Shown: positions 43,619-54,194, counted from the stretch's first letter. The stretch is 64,000 nt of DNA from Strigamia acuminata (GCA_949358305.1 OX442322.1:2852001-2916000), one strand, 5' to 3'. Translations and numbers: made by a program. The notes: generated from the letters alone by a model not told the origin.

Positions 43619-44692
43619 ATGGCGATTAGTTCAACTGCAACGTTGGAAACCCTATTAAAAGGACTAGTAGTGCAAAAGCGCAATCCAGTCAATTATGATA
43701 CCAAAACTGGGAACATTGACGAATGGATTGTTGGTTATGAAGCGATTGTTGCTACGGATACGGAACGTGCCAAGCATCTGCCGATTGTAATGAAGGAAGA
43801 TGCGCTCTCCTGGTACGTCGAGCAGCTACAAGCTAACCCTAGCTGGGCTTGGGACGAATGGAAAGCAGCATTGCAGAAAAAATTCCGCCGTAGGCCCGAG
43901 CACGTCCTCAATACCCTACACGCCCTTAAGCATGAAGAAGGGACAGCCATTGACTTTATTAAGAAAGTTCTCCACTTGTGTTCATTTGCCAGACCAGCCC
44001 TCAGTGAAATCCAGAAAATCAACTATGTCTATCAGGCTATGAAACAGCCGATAAAAGACAGGTTGATGACAGTTTTTCCTACAGCTATGGATGATTTGAT
44101 GGAAAGAGTTCAGCTTTATGAAGCCCATGGAGTGAAGGAAGACCCGTCGACAGCTTTACTGACCCTTGTACAGAAACTTGTGGCTGACAAGGCAATTGTC
44201 GCACCGTCAACTTATTTGACAGGAGTGGCAGAAGCCCCAAAGTCGCATGCAGAACTGGTAGCAGAAAACAATTTTCTAAAAGAACAGAATATGTTTTTGC
44301 AGAATGGCGTATTGCAAGAAGCGATCTCTCCAATTTTCCATCAAGGGACTTGGTTTACCCCAGTCAACAATCAGCGTCAAGGAGGAAATTTTTTCCGAGG
44401 AACCCAGCAGAAGCAGCAGCAATCCCAGCAAAGTTCTCCGCAGAACTGGCAGAATTTTCAGCAGCAGCAAACTGGACCCGGATGTTTCCATCAGCCCAAC
44501 TGCACCTGCTGTGCGTCACAAAACAGAGGTGGCGGTGGGAAGAGGCGTGATACTTGGCGTTATAATAATAAGAATAATGAAGAAAATAATAGTAACCAGG
44601 GAAATGGTCCTGCTAACAGTAATTCCGGTAGTGGTAATAACCAAGGAAGAAATCCACCTGGGAATCAAAAACAACAGAACCGGGGAAACTAG
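43619..44692 (+). CDS. Gypsy-D Gag
   Basis: 357 residues from the ATG at 43619. Gag assembles the intracellular particle and packages the RNA. Capsid motifs GNIDEWIVGYEAIVATDTER, RRPEHVLNTLHALKHEEG and KINYVYQAMKQPIKDRL align with Gypsy-A and F. The C-terminus is glutamine-, asparagine- and glycine-rich with a compact Cys-His cluster (CFHQPNCTCC) in place of a standard CCHC knuckle, then RGGGGKRRD. It ends with two consecutive TAG codons directly after the slippery heptamer. The frame is fully open. Confidence 0.9.
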   Translation: MAISSTATLETLLKGLVVQKRNPVNYDTKTGNIDEWIVGYEAIVATDTERAKHLPIVMKEDALSWYVEQLQANPSWAWDEWKAALQKKFRRRPEHVLNTLHALKHEEGTAIDFIKKVLHLCSFARPALSEIQKINYVYQAMKQPIKDRLMTVFPTAMDDLMERVQLYEAHGVKEDPSTALLTLVQKLVADKAIVAPSTYLTGVAEAPKSHAELVAENNFLKEQNMFLQNGVLQEAISPIFHQGTWFTPVNNQRQGGNFFRGTQQKQQQSQQSSPQNWQNFQQQQTGPGCFHQPNCTCCASQNRGGGGKRRDTWRYNNKNNEENNSNQGNGPANSNSGSGNNQGRNPPGNQKQQNRGN

Positions 44693-44695
44693 TAG
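44683..44695 (+). promoter_or_regulatory. Gypsy-D gag-pol -1 frameshift site
   Basis: GGGAAAC (44683-44689) reads G GGA AAC in the gag frame and is followed at once by TAG TAG. A -1 slip on GGG/AAA gives the open pro-pol frame. The same heptamer is a known retroviral gag-pro slippery site. It is shared with Gypsy-A. Confidence 0.8.
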
Positions 44696-45084
44696 TGCCG
44701 CAAAGACAGTCAAAGAGAAGAAGGAGAAGAAGAAGAATGAGAAGGAAGTTGGAAATAGTTGACATTAACACCACTGAGGAGATGCTAACAATACCTGTTG
44801 TAGTGGATGATTTGGAAGTTAAAGGTGTATTGGATTCAGGTGGATATAGAAACATTATAAGTGAGGAACTGGCAGACAGAGTGCACCTGTTTCGTCGGCC
44901 TTGCCCTTACATAAAACTGAGGGTAATTGATAACTCCTTAATATCTCCTGAAGGAATTGGGAAAATTACAGTCACCATTGGAAGATTGGACTACAGCATG
45001 GAGGTATTAGTAGTGCGGGGATTTGGTCATGAGCTCTTACTAGGTGATCCTTTCCTCAAACAAGCAGGGTGTGTTGGACTATGA
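44690..45084 (+). pseudogene. Gypsy-D protease region with one frameshift
   Basis: In the -1 frame after the slip, an arginine-rich stretch (RQSKRRRRRRRMRRK) leads into the protease. The active site is VLDSGGYRNIISEELADR, with DSGG in place of the usual DSGA or DTGA. The C-terminal motif is HELLLGDPFLKQ. The frame then breaks near 45055: the family continues in another frame (GVLDYDRRKVFVGRK) at 45062, so one base has been lost or gained. F and A have no shift here, so this is a mutation or a sequencing error. Confidence 0.8.
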
Positions 45085-48000
45085 CCGACGGAAGGTCTTT
45101 GTGGGGCGAAAAAGTGATGGATTGAAACCGGAAGTTTTCCCAATGTCAAGAAATTATCTGGAACAAACATTTATTGGCAGACTTGAGAAGTCAATAAAAA
45201 TTCCAGCAATGCACGAATGCATGCTTTTCATTGGAGTAAACAATAACAAGACTAATGAAGATTTATTTGCAGAGCCATTATCCAATTTGACTGATAGATT
45301 GGGAGTAATTGGCTGTAAAACTCTAACTACATTTAAGGATGGATCAGGCATAATGCGAGTTGCGAATCCGACAAAGAAGGCGGTTTATCTGCAGAAAGGA
45401 ACAGCGATTGCCAAAGCATACCACGTCATTGACATTGGTAGTTTTGAGGAGCAGCCACCTAATGGCTTGAACTTTGATTCTGCCGTGTCAAGTGATCTAC
45501 TGGATACAAACCAAAAGGAGCAGCTGAAGAACCTACTGCGTAAGAATGAAGATAGATTTGCCACTTCAGATCAGGATTTAGGCAGAGTAAAGGTCTACAA
45601 GCATAAAATAGACACAGGTGATGCACAGCCAATTCACCTGCAGCCATATCGCCGATCCATGAAAGAGAAAGAAGTCGAAGCAGAGGAAACCCAGAAACTG
45701 CTTGAAATGGATGTAATCAGAGAGTCCGAGAGTCCATGGAGTGCGCCAGTGCTTTTAATTAAGAGACGTGATGGCAAATGGCGGTTTTGTGTTGATTGGA
45801 GGCGGCTGAATGCAGTGACTAAGAAGATGGTTTACCCACTCCCCCGAATCAACGACACCTTAGACCAACTGTCAGGTGCGAAGTATTTTTCCATGATGGA
45901 TTTAATCCAGGGATATTTCCAGGTCGAGATTGATGAGGAGGATAAGGAAAAGACTGCGTTCACAACGTCTTCCGGTCATTACGAATTTAATGTACTGGGC
46001 CAGGGCTTGTGTAATAGTCCTGCGGCATTCCAAAAGCTCATGAACAAAGTGCTTGGTAACCTCCTAGGAAAAGTGTGTATAGCCTACTTGGACGATCTGA
46101 TCATCTTTTCAAAGACATTCGACCAGCATTTGGTTGATTTAGACAACGTCTTTTCGAAATTGCGCACGGCGAATTTAAAGGTCAAATTAAGTAAATGCAC
46201 TTTTGGAACGGATACCATTAAGTATTTGGGACACGTCATCAATGCAAAAGGAGTTTCACCGGATCCAAGAAATTTGGAGTCTGTGGCGAAGTTCCCAAAA
46301 CCAACAACAGTAAAGCAGTTGCAGGGATTTCTTGGATTATGTTCTTATTATCGCAAATTTATTCGTGGTTTTTCGGACGTGTCCAAGTGCCTTGTAAATC
46401 TGACAAAGAAAGAAGAAAAGTATGATTGGGGACCGCCACACGATGAAGCGTTTCAGAAGCTGAAGACGGCCCTAACAACATCTCCAGTGCTGGCTCATCC
46501 AAATTTTAGCGAGCCTTTTATGATCTCTACTGACGCCAGTGCATACGGATTAGGAGTTGTGCTGAAACAAAAGATAGGAAAACAAGAACATGTTGTAGCC
46601 TACGCTAGCCGACTGCTTAGCAAAGCAGAGCAGAATTATGATACGACAGAGCGTGAGTGCCTGGCGATCATCTTTGGCATACAAAAGTTCCGACCTTACT
46701 TGTATGGCCAAAAATTCTACGTTATTACGGACCATTCAGCGTTGCAGTGGCTCAAAACTGTGAGAAATCCCAACGGACGACTCACCAGATGGTCACTCCA
46801 ATTGGTGGACTATGACTATGAGGTCATTCACAAGAGTGGTAAAAAACATCAAGATGCAGATGCGTTAAGTCGTATTCCTGAGGCAGTGGGCGAAGAAGAA
46901 ATAATTGATTTACCTTTGTTGCTACTGGAAAATCTGGACCTACCTGCCGAGCAGCGAAAGGATCAGAAGCTGAAGGAATACGTTGATGCACTTCGAGATA
47001 TTGAGCGCCTTTCGAAAAAGAAGAGACGATCTTTACAACAGTTCGTGCTCCAGGATGAAGTTTTGTTCAGAAGGAAGAATTTCCTGGGCAACGAAAGGTT
47101 ACTACTGGTTGTGCCAAAACACCTACAGCAAGATGTTCTGCACGAGATGCATGATGGCCTTCCAGGAGCTCATCTAGGCCTGTCGAAAACTTGGAAAAGA
47201 ATAAGTACCAGATTCCATTGGCCTAGAATTTATGCATTAGTCAGAGACTACGTCCTGTCCTGCAAGAAGTGCGCTGCAGCAAAAACGGATACCACACCAC
47301 CAAAAGGATTATTGCAACCCTGGACAACCGTGACCAGACCATTCCAAAGAGTAGGAATGGACACTTTAGGAAAATTCCCGACTTCAAAGAAAGGGAATAA
47401 TTATGTGTTTGTTATGACGGACTATTTATCTAGAGCGGTCTGTGCGAGAGCGTCACCAACTTGCACGGCCATTGCAGCAGCGGATGCTTTAGTTTATGAG
47501 ATAATGGTGAAAGAAGGATCTCCAAGGGAAATTCTGACTGACCGTGGTACAGAATACAGAAATGAATTGATGGAGGAGGTCTCGAGACTCTATAAATCAA
47601 AACATAAAACAACTAGCGGATATCATGCCAGGACAAACGGTTTAACGGAGCGTTTTAACGCAACACTTGCGAAAATGCTTCTGAACTACGTAAATGAAGA
47701 TCATACGGACTGGGATGATTTCCTGCCACACCTGTTATTCTCGTACAACACGTCGGTTCACGAGACAACTGGATATACCCCATACTTTTTATTAAGGGGG
47801 TATGAAGCAGATGTTAACGTCGATGTGAATCTGAATCTCCCGAAGAAGGAATTCACTTTGAGAACTGCAAAATTCATCGAGGCAGCAAGGAGAATCTCAA
47901 ACCAGAGACTGGAGCAGATGTCAGCTAAAAGCAAAGAAAGATTTGATAAGAACAGAAAGGTTGTGGAGTTCGAGCCTGGAGAATACGTTTATTTGAAAAA

Positions 48001-48490
48001 ACCGAACAGAAAGGTTGGACTCAGTGAGAAATTACTGCCACAATATTCTGGTCCCTGCGAAATAGTGCGCCGAACTGCACCAAACGATTACCAAATAGTA
48101 GATTCAACTGGTAAAAAATCAGACATTGTTAACGTGGAAAGGTTAAAACCTTACAAGCCAAGGAAAGAAGTATCCATAATTATGGATAGGAATAGTGAAA
48201 CTGAGGTGAAGGCGGAAAATTCTAACAAAACTAAGTTGATGGAAAGTAAAGGAATTGAAGAAGTTAGAATTAACACTAAAAAAGCACTAAAACAATCAAA
48301 AAAACCATGCCAAGAAAGATTCATAAGTGACGAGGATCAGATTTCTTTGAAATCGTTGTTCGAGCCGGAAGTGACATCGGAGGAACGTTCGAAGAAATTG
48401 CCAACAGAGGACGTCGCTGACGAAACACGTGATTTCCGTTCTGAGCGGTTAAGACCACGAGCACGGACAAATTATCGCCAGTTTTATTGA
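45062..48490 (+). CDS. Gypsy-D Pol: RT, RNase H, integrase
   Basis: An open frame of over 1140 codons. After the protease linker (PAMHECMLFIGV, DRLGVIGCKTLTTF) comes RT: LQPYRRSMKEKEVEAEE, FSMMDLIQGYFQVEI, LGQGLCNSPAAFQK and the active site AYLDDLIIFSK at about 46085. RNase H has [34 protein letters not shown] and DADALSRIPE. Integrase has the finger EMHDGLPGAHLGL and YVLSCKKCAAAKT, then VGMDTLGKFP, LTDRGTEYRNEL and NGLTERFNATL for D, D and E. A GPY/F-like module (QYSGPCEIVRRTAPNDYQI) and a basic tail ending LRPRARTNYRQFY complete it. All catalytic residues are present, so Pol should be active if the upstream shift is absent. Confidence 0.92.
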   Translation, partial: KQGVLDYDRRKVFVGRKSDGLKPEVFPMSRNYLEQTFIGRLEKSIKIPAMHECMLFIGVNNNKTNEDLFAEPLSNLTDRLGVIGCKTLTTFKDGSGIMRVANPTKKAVYLQKGTAIAKAYHVIDIGSFEEQPPNGLNFDSAVSSDLLDTNQKEQLKNLLRKNEDRFATSDQDLGRVKVYKHKIDTGDAQPIHLQPYRRSMKEKEVEAEETQKLLEMDVIRESESPWSAPVLLIKRRDGKWRFCVDWRRLNAVTKKMVYPLPRINDTLDQLSGAKYFSMMDLIQGYFQVEIDEEDKEKTAFTTSSGHYEFNVLGQGLCNSPAAFQKLMNKVLGNLLGKVCIAYLDDLIIFSKTFDQHLVDLDNVFSKLRTANLKVKLSKCTFGTDTIKYLGHVINAKGVSPDPRNLESVAKFPKPTTVKQLQGFLGLCSYYRKFIRGFSDVSKCLVNLTKKEEKYDWGPPHDEAFQKLKTALTTSPVLAHPNFSEPFMISTDASAYGLGVVLKQKIGKQEHVVAYASRLLSKAEQNYDTTERECLAIIFGIQKFRPYLYGQKFYVITDHSALQWLKTVRNPNGRLTRWSLQLVDYDYEVIHKSGKKHQDADALSRIPEAVGEEEIIDLPLLLLENLDLPAEQRKDQKLKEYVDALRDIERLSKKKRRSLQQFVLQDEVLFRRKNFLGNERLLLVVPKHLQQDVLHEMHDGLPGAHLGLSKTWKRISTRFHWPRIYALVRDYVLSCKKCAAAKTDTTPPKGLLQPWTTVTRPFQRVGMDTLGKFPTSKKGNNYVFVMTDYLSRAVCARASPTCTAIAAADALVYEIMVKEGSPREILTDRGTEYRNELMEEVSRLYKSKHKTTSGYHARTNGLTERFNATLAKMLLNYVNEDHTDWDDFLPHLLFSYNTSVHETTGYTPYFLLRGYEADVNVDVNLNLPKKEFTLRTAKFIEAARRISNQRLEQMSAKSKERFDKNRKVVEFEPGEYVYLKKPNRKVGLSEKLLPQYSGPCEIVRRTAPNDYQIVDSTGKKSDIVNVERLKPYKPRKEVSIIMDRNSETEVKAENSNKTKLMESKGIEEVRINTKKALKQSKKPCQERFISDEDQISLKSLFEPEVTSEERSKKLPTEDVADETRDFRSERLRPRARTNYRQFY

Positions 48491-48590
48491 ACACCTTGCG
48501 CAGAAAGTTCGACTTTATTGAGCAATTAAGCGAGAGGCCAGTAAGTAAAACTGCTTAACATTGTGTTTCGACTTAGAAGTTGGATAATTT

Positions 48591-48788
48591 ATGATGGACG
48601 AACAAATATCTTTGTCCGATTTGGATACTAAGTTAACAGAGGAGGACGAAACGACGATAGATAAGCGAGTCGGAATGACATCACGACAAACTTATGATTT
48701 AAGAAGTCGATTTGCGTTGGAAATCATCAAAGATCATCTGATAACCTTCGAAGAGGATGCGACAATTGAAGAAATCGAAGAAGACTAA
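48591..48788 (+). CDS. Small acidic ORF after Gypsy-D pol
   Basis: A 65-residue frame between the pol stop and the 3' LTR, starting MMDEQISLSDLDTKLTEED and ending EEDATIEEIEED. It is strongly acidic and has no membrane segment. Its start has a loose echo of the Pol tail phrase DEDQISLKSLFEP. It may be a remnant of a duplicated Pol tail, or chance. I do not recognise it. Confidence 0.35.
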   Translation: MMDEQISLSDLDTKLTEEDETTIDKRVGMTSRQTYDLRSRFALEIIKDHLITFEEDATIEEIEED

Positions 48789-49087
48789 AATTGAAATTAC
48801 AATTGTTACTTGTATAATTTTGTGTAAAATTTTGTTTTAGATTTTCTCTTGTGTATAGATAAACACGAAGAGTTTAATTTTATGTAATTGGCTTTTCCAA
48901 GAAAAGTATTGTTAAACTAAGAATTGAGGGATATAAAGGTAATAGAACAATTCTCGTAAATTTTGTTAATAATTTTGTGAAAAGCAAGAATGATGTTGAA
49001 AGTTAGAAGTGAAAATGATAATCTCGAAGTAGAAATTTGGGGGTATTTCCATTTGAAATAATTTGAATTTTGGAGGCCAAAATTTTT
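48789..49087 (+). other. Gypsy-D 3' untranslated region
   Basis: AT-rich DNA with no coding signal between the small ORF and the polypurine tract. Confidence 0.6.
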
Positions 49088-49100
49088 CAAAGGGGGGGGC
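49088..49100 (+). promoter_or_regulatory. Gypsy-D polypurine tract
   Basis: CAAAGGGGGGGGC directly before the 3' LTR. Confidence 0.85.
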
Positions 49101-49645
49101 TGTTACGAGCGCAGACCTCGCTGTACGACAGCGGGCCTAAACGCTCTGTTTAGAGAATTAATTCTGAAAGCTCTCACTAGGCACACTGGAGTTTCCAAAT
49201 CCGCTCACCAGTTGTCACTGTGTTAATTATGCACAGGGCAACTGGACTAATCAATCAAGTAGAGCGGGGGTGGACCCAGAGTTTACCTAGTGAGCTAAGT
49301 GGGTTTGAGAGAGCAGAAATGTTCTGAGCCTCAAACAGTTAACATGGTAAGTAAAGGCTTCTGTGGACCAGCGCACGCAGCGCTTGGTCCCACCCCGCCT
49401 TTCCAAATTCATAGAGATATAATTTGATTATCATTCTTGCTTTCTTTCTTTATGTTTGTGTAAAATAAAAGATTATGTTTATCATTTGATTTTGTTGAGT
49501 TTTGTAATAAATCCCATTGAATAAAAGAGATTTATTTGAATGATAGATCAGTTCTCTCAATCCTTTCACCTGAAGCTTTTCAAGGTCTTTGCTAAATTAA
49601 TTAGCATTTGTTATGTGTGTGGTTCACCCCAACCCACACGTAACA
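49101..49645 (+). repeat. Gypsy-D 3' LTR
   Basis: 545 bp, one visible difference from the 5' LTR. It is followed by ATAT, the second copy of the target duplication. Confidence 0.92.
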
Positions 49646-49649
49646 ATAT

Positions 49650-49695
49650 ATATACACGCATATAAAGGGCAACTAATACATATGATATCTTAACA
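49650..49695 (-). repeat. Copia-II 3' LTR, right part
   Basis: The last 46 bp of the LTR on the plus strand, ending ATATCTTAACA. On the minus strand the polypurine tract ATACGAGGGGGCCGAT (49711-49696) precedes it. Confidence 0.9.
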
Positions 49696-49725
49696 ATCGG
49701 CCCCCTCGTATTATCCTGCTTCGCA

Positions 49726-51462
49726 TCAAACATGCAGAATTCTCAAATCGATTAAGAAACGATCGCAAAATTTCACTAAGTCAGTTTTATTGACTGACTT
49801 TGTAAAAATGTCCGCATGATTAGACTTCGTGCCCACGTGAAGAATTTGGAGATTATCTCTTTTCACAAGCTTCCTTATAAAATGGTAACGGACATCAATG
49901 TGCTTTGTTTTCCTATTTTCAATACAAGACTTTGTAAAGTCTACTGTCGAAATGTTATCGCACATGACGTGATGAGGGAAATCATTTGCCAACGCAGGAG
50001 AAATTTCGTGCAGGACACGAACACTCCAGATATAGTCCTTAACAGTCTCTGTCAGGGCTACGTATTCTGCCTCCATCGTAGACAGTGTCACATTCCGTTG
50101 TTTGAATTTTCTTCAGTAAATGGGCGTACTGCCCAGTGTTATTAACGTTCCTCCAACGGAGATCCTGTCGTCTCTGTTGTTCGCGTAATCGGAGTCACTG
50201 TACCCAATTACCTCGATCCGATTACTGGGGAACAACATTAATCCATGACTTCTTGTTGTTCTCAGATAACTGAGTAGGTCCAGTAACGCAATCCAGTGAT
50301 CCCATCCCGGATTCGATTGAAATTGGCTTAAGATGTTAACCGCATAAGTCATGTCGGGCCTTGTTCTCGACGCGATAAAAGCCAGACATCCAAGTAAGCT
50401 TCGATATGGAATTCCTTCCATAATTTTGAATTCATCGATCGTAGTCGGACAATCTTTTTTTGTGAGGATAGTTGCTTTCGTCATTGGTTGAGATCGAATT
50501 TTCACGTGTTCGAGGTGGTTTTTGAACTTCAACAATACTTTGTTCACGTATGATCTTTGGTGAAGAATTAATTGTTGTTTGTATGAATGAAATTCTACTC
50601 CCAACAACTTCTTTGTTTGTCCGAGGATCACCAGGTCAAATTGCGTTCCGATCATATTGAGTATTTGCACCGCATGTTCGTGCTGCTTTCCGAAAACTAC
50701 AATATCGTCAACGTAGACGATTAGATACGTGATATCTCCGTACTTATAAACGCAATTGCACCAATTCACGTGCTCAAGTCCTAGTTTCAATAAAGTTTCC
50801 TCCAGTTCTATGCCCCATTCTCTTCCAGATTGGTGCAGTCCGTATATGGCTCGGAGGAGCTTGCAGACATAGTTCTCCTTGCCTTCGGAAATGAAACCTT
50901 TTGGCTGACGCATGTAGACAGTTTTATGCAATTTTGCGTAAAGATACGCACACTTGACGTCAGCTTGAATGTAAGACCATTTGAGCATACAAACGAGTAG
51001 CGTGAACATGAAGCGCACGATTGAAAAGTCCACCACGGGTGAGAATGTCTCCTCATACGACTCGCCATAGACTTGGGAGAAACCTTGCGCGACAAGTCTC
51101 GCCTTATAACGTGCGATTTCCCCCTCTTCATTCTGTTTGGTCGTATAAGTCCATCTACAACCCACTATCTTAGTGTTGGGCGGTGGTGGAACGAGTTCCC
51201 AAACCTCGCGCTCATGCATGGTGTCTATCTCGTCGTTCATCGCTTGGCGCCATTCATTTCTTTCGGGTAAAGTCGCAATTTCCTCATAACGCACGGGTAC
51301 GTAGACTTCTAGGTGATTGGCTTCGAAGTTGATATTCATATCATCAAAGTCCACGTCAAGACTATCTGTCGTCGTATTCGATTCTGAGGGCTTTTTCTTC
51401 CTTTTGTCCTCAAACAGATGCTCAGGAACACGAAGATTGTGGTCGGCACAGTAACGCTTCAC
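49726..51462 (-). pseudogene. Copia-II RT and RNase H
   Basis: RT starts with EWRQAMNDEIDTMHEREVWE, then GCRWTYTTKQNEEGEIARYK, the catalytic YIQADVKCAYLYAKL and VYVDDIVVFGK. RNase H follows with GYSDSDYANNRDDRISVGG, STMEAEYVALTETVKDY and ENRKTKHIDVRYH. An in-frame TGA at about 50112 replaces the tryptophan of the STPIYW-type motif (TGG in Copia-I). The reading frame is otherwise the same as the upstream integrase frame, from which it is separated by one TAA at 51474-51472. Confidence 0.9.
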
Positions 51463-51471
51463 GTCAGGTAT

Positions 51472-53928
51472 TTAGGGTAATTTGGGTTTGTCATAACCCT
51501 GGATCGTGTACTCGACATCCTTCTGTCCAGTTGGCCTGATCTTTTCTGTTTTCTTCCAAACTAGTGCAGGAATAGTTGGAACTGGATTCAAAAGTCCTTG
51601 TCCAGGTTGTGGCAAAGTGCCTTGCAACTTCACTTCTGGTCTAACATTTGGCAAATTGGTTTGAAGTTTCTCTTCAGGCAATCTAAACTTCAATTTGACT
51701 TGAGGTAATTCCAGTTGTGGGTCCTCTTCCTTCTTGACTGGTACTGGCGGGGGTAGTGGCGGCCTGACATCTTCATCCGAATAATATTGGCGCTCATTGT
51801 CATTATCTAAATTGTCGTCCAAATTATCGATGTAAGTCGTGTACTTTTCTGGTAAGCCCAGCACGCCTTCAACTCCGCGCCTGCTTTCTACGAACTTGAC
51901 ATCGCTTGTCTCGATTACTTTGGAAAATTCCGGCAGCCATACTCGATATCCTTTCGTGATTCTCGAATACCCGAGCATAATGCCATGCAGACTCTTGTTA
52001 TCGATCTTGCCATCTCGAATTCTTTTCTGCACAAAGCATAAACTCCCGAATTTCCTCAAATGTCTAAGTGATGGTTTCCGTCCGTAGTACAATTCCATTG
52101 GCGTCTTGTCCGAATTCAGCTTTGCGATCCTGTTCCTGAGGTAGTTGAACGTCAGGATGGCTTTTCCCCAGAATCGATGTTCCAAGCCGGCATTGTAGAC
52201 AAGCGCTCGCATCCCATTTGCTAATGTCTGGTTAAGTCTTTCGGAAACGCCATTTTGGACAGGAGTGTACGCGTTAGTCCTTTCGTGGACGATTCCTAGA
52301 CCTTGGAGATACTCTCCAAACTTGTTTGAGCAGAACTCCATACCGTTATCCGTACGAATTGCGAGAACCGATTTCCCGAGCAATCGTTCTATTCGTTTCA
52401 CGTGTTTTTGGAAAATGTCAAATACTTCGTCCTTCTTCTTCATTAAGTAGACTGTGGAATAACGAGAGAAGTCGTCCGTGATAGTTAAGAAGTATATGTT
52501 TCCCGAGAGTGTTGGTGTGCTAAATGCTCCACATACATCCATGTGTAGCAATTGGAGTGGCTCTGTCGATCTAATTCCTGGCAATGACTTATGAGAAATC
52601 GCTTTCTTCTTGGCTAATGTGCAAACATCGCATTGTGTGATTGGCACATCCAAAATTGGCAATCCAATTACTGCACCTCCTTTGCTCATTGCTTGCACGC
52701 TTGGAAAATAGATGTGTCCGAGCCGCTCATGCCAAAGTCTTGCTTCCTCAGGATTAGACGCGCTCTTTGTTGTACTCTGTGTTGAAATAGTTGGCTCTTG
52801 TTTCTTTTGTTCGCCAACGTTCGCCTTGTTCTTCGCTTTTTGTCGTAACTTGTCAAAGTCTGGCTTCTGGTCGCTTAGTTTGATATAATATAAACGATCC
52901 TTCTTCACGCCTTCCATCAGCTGTCTCTTCCACTGAGGATCGTATATCTTGACCAGTCCGGAGCCAACGGCGACTTTGCATCGTGCTTCGTCGATGCACG
53001 GTCCCGACAATAAATTTCTTCGCATGTCCGGCGCATAATAGACTTTCTTCAATGTGATTGGAATTGTCTCACTTCCAACCAAACACATCTCGCAAACGTC
53101 CCCGACGCCCTGAATTTGAATCAAAGTTTTCTTATCCGCTTGACTTATTGTCCCTGTGGTTTCCTTGAAGTTAAAGAATTGGTTCCTGTCTTTGCAGAAA
53201 TGTCCAGTGGCCCCGGTGTCGTAGATCCAACAGTTGTTGGCTGCGCTGCACTGCAACATTTCTTCCTCGCTCAATTCGGTGAGAAAACTGACATCGAACA
53301 TGTTTGTGTCCAATTCTTCCGCCGTATTTGTGTTCTGGCTGTTATTCGACGGTAATTGTGCTGTGCAATCCCTCGCCCAGTGGCCTGGTTGATTGCACCG
53401 GAAACACGGCCCCCGTGGTGATGATCCGGCCGTATTTCCTCTGAAATTCCGCGAATTTTTGCCGCCTCGATAATTCGATTTGCCGCCCCTTTGTCCGCCT
53501 CGGCTGTTTTGGCTGCTGTTCCCTTGCTGTTGTTGGGATTTAGACGAATTGTCACTGTTCTTAGCGTTGGGGGAACTTGTTCTCATGTTGAATGCGTCCA
53601 CAATTGGTCCTTGACCCGAATCCCTTCTTTGTTGCGCGAGTCTGCCCTCTTCGGCGACCAATTCCGCTTCAACTTTTTCCAACGTGAAGTCCTTATCCTC
53701 CGATCGATAAATGCTTTGAACAATGGACTGGTACTCTTGTGGCAGGTATCGAATGAGCTGAAACGCCTGATACAAGTTGTCTAAATCGTGTTTGACGTCG
53801 GCTAGTTGTTTCGCCGCATTGCGTATCTTCGCCGCGAATACGCCGATCGTTTCCGTCGTCGGATCGTATTTAAGGCTGAAAAATTCGCCCTCGAGACCGG
53901 TTCGAAGTTGGTTTTCAGCGTGTCCCAC
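51472..53928 (-). pseudogene. Copia-II Gag end, protease and integrase
   Basis: The 818-codon frame begins in the second half of Gag (EFFSLKYDPTTETIG) and carries a CCHC knuckle (CFRCNQPGHWARDC). The protease site WIYDTGATGHFC is canonical DTGA. The pre-integrase finger has LWHERLGHIYFPSV and CDVCTLAKKK. The integrase core has LLHMDVCGAFS, IRTDNGMEFCS and NGVSERLNQTL, giving D, D and E. A target-capture motif (KFGSLCFVQKRIRDGK) and a proline-rich hinge follow. It ends at a single TAA, directly followed in the same frame by the RT region. Confidence 0.9.
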
Positions 53929-54194
53929 GCTGTTTTTGCATCCTCGGTCCCGCTGAGCAATTCGTGATATTGCTCTTCAATGGCGTAATAAATTAGGCTG
54001 AATGCTCGTCCCTTCCGTAGTTGATAATCCAAACGATCTCGCCAAGATGCTCCCGGTGCCAGCGCTTCTTGTGTCCCGTCAGTGAATGCCCAACATCCGT
54101 GATGCATCAACAGCACTTTGATTTGCTGTTTCCAAGTGTCATAGTTTGTTCTGTTCAAAAGTGTTATTTTCCTTTCCGGTTTGTCCGTATCCAT
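53802..54194 (-). pseudogene. Copia-II Gag N-terminus
   Basis: From the ATG at 54194: ERKITLLNRTNYDTWKQQI, the standard copia Gag opening, then DAKTAWDTLKTNFEPVSRA. The frame is lost at about 53905, where the next frame starts EFFSLKYDP. Compared with Copia-I (SSRARKAALRREFLGLRLE), seven or eight codons are missing, so a small deletion not divisible by three fits better than programmed frameshifting. Confidence 0.85.

Larger units (their letters stand above)
42294..49645 (+). mobile_element. Gypsy-D, young element nested in the Copia-II LTR
   Basis: A 7352-bp plus-strand element with 545-bp LTRs (42294-42838 and 49101-49645) that differ by eye at one base (a C/T near 42598 and 49405). The target duplication ATAT is at 42290-42293 and 49646-49649. 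Primer site, polypurine tract, gag, pro-pol and a small extra ORF are all present. Only one clear lesion is seen, a frameshift in protease. It is the best preserved member of the F/A/D family. Confidence 0.92.

Noticed and set aside
45040-45065. Second programmed shift in Gypsy-D protease
   Set aside because: Gypsy-A and F are continuous at the same place, so a point indel or sequencing error is simpler.
51460-51480. TAA in Copia-II pol as a programmed readthrough site
   Set aside because: Copia elements normally use one frame, no stimulatory context is visible, and two other lesions are present.
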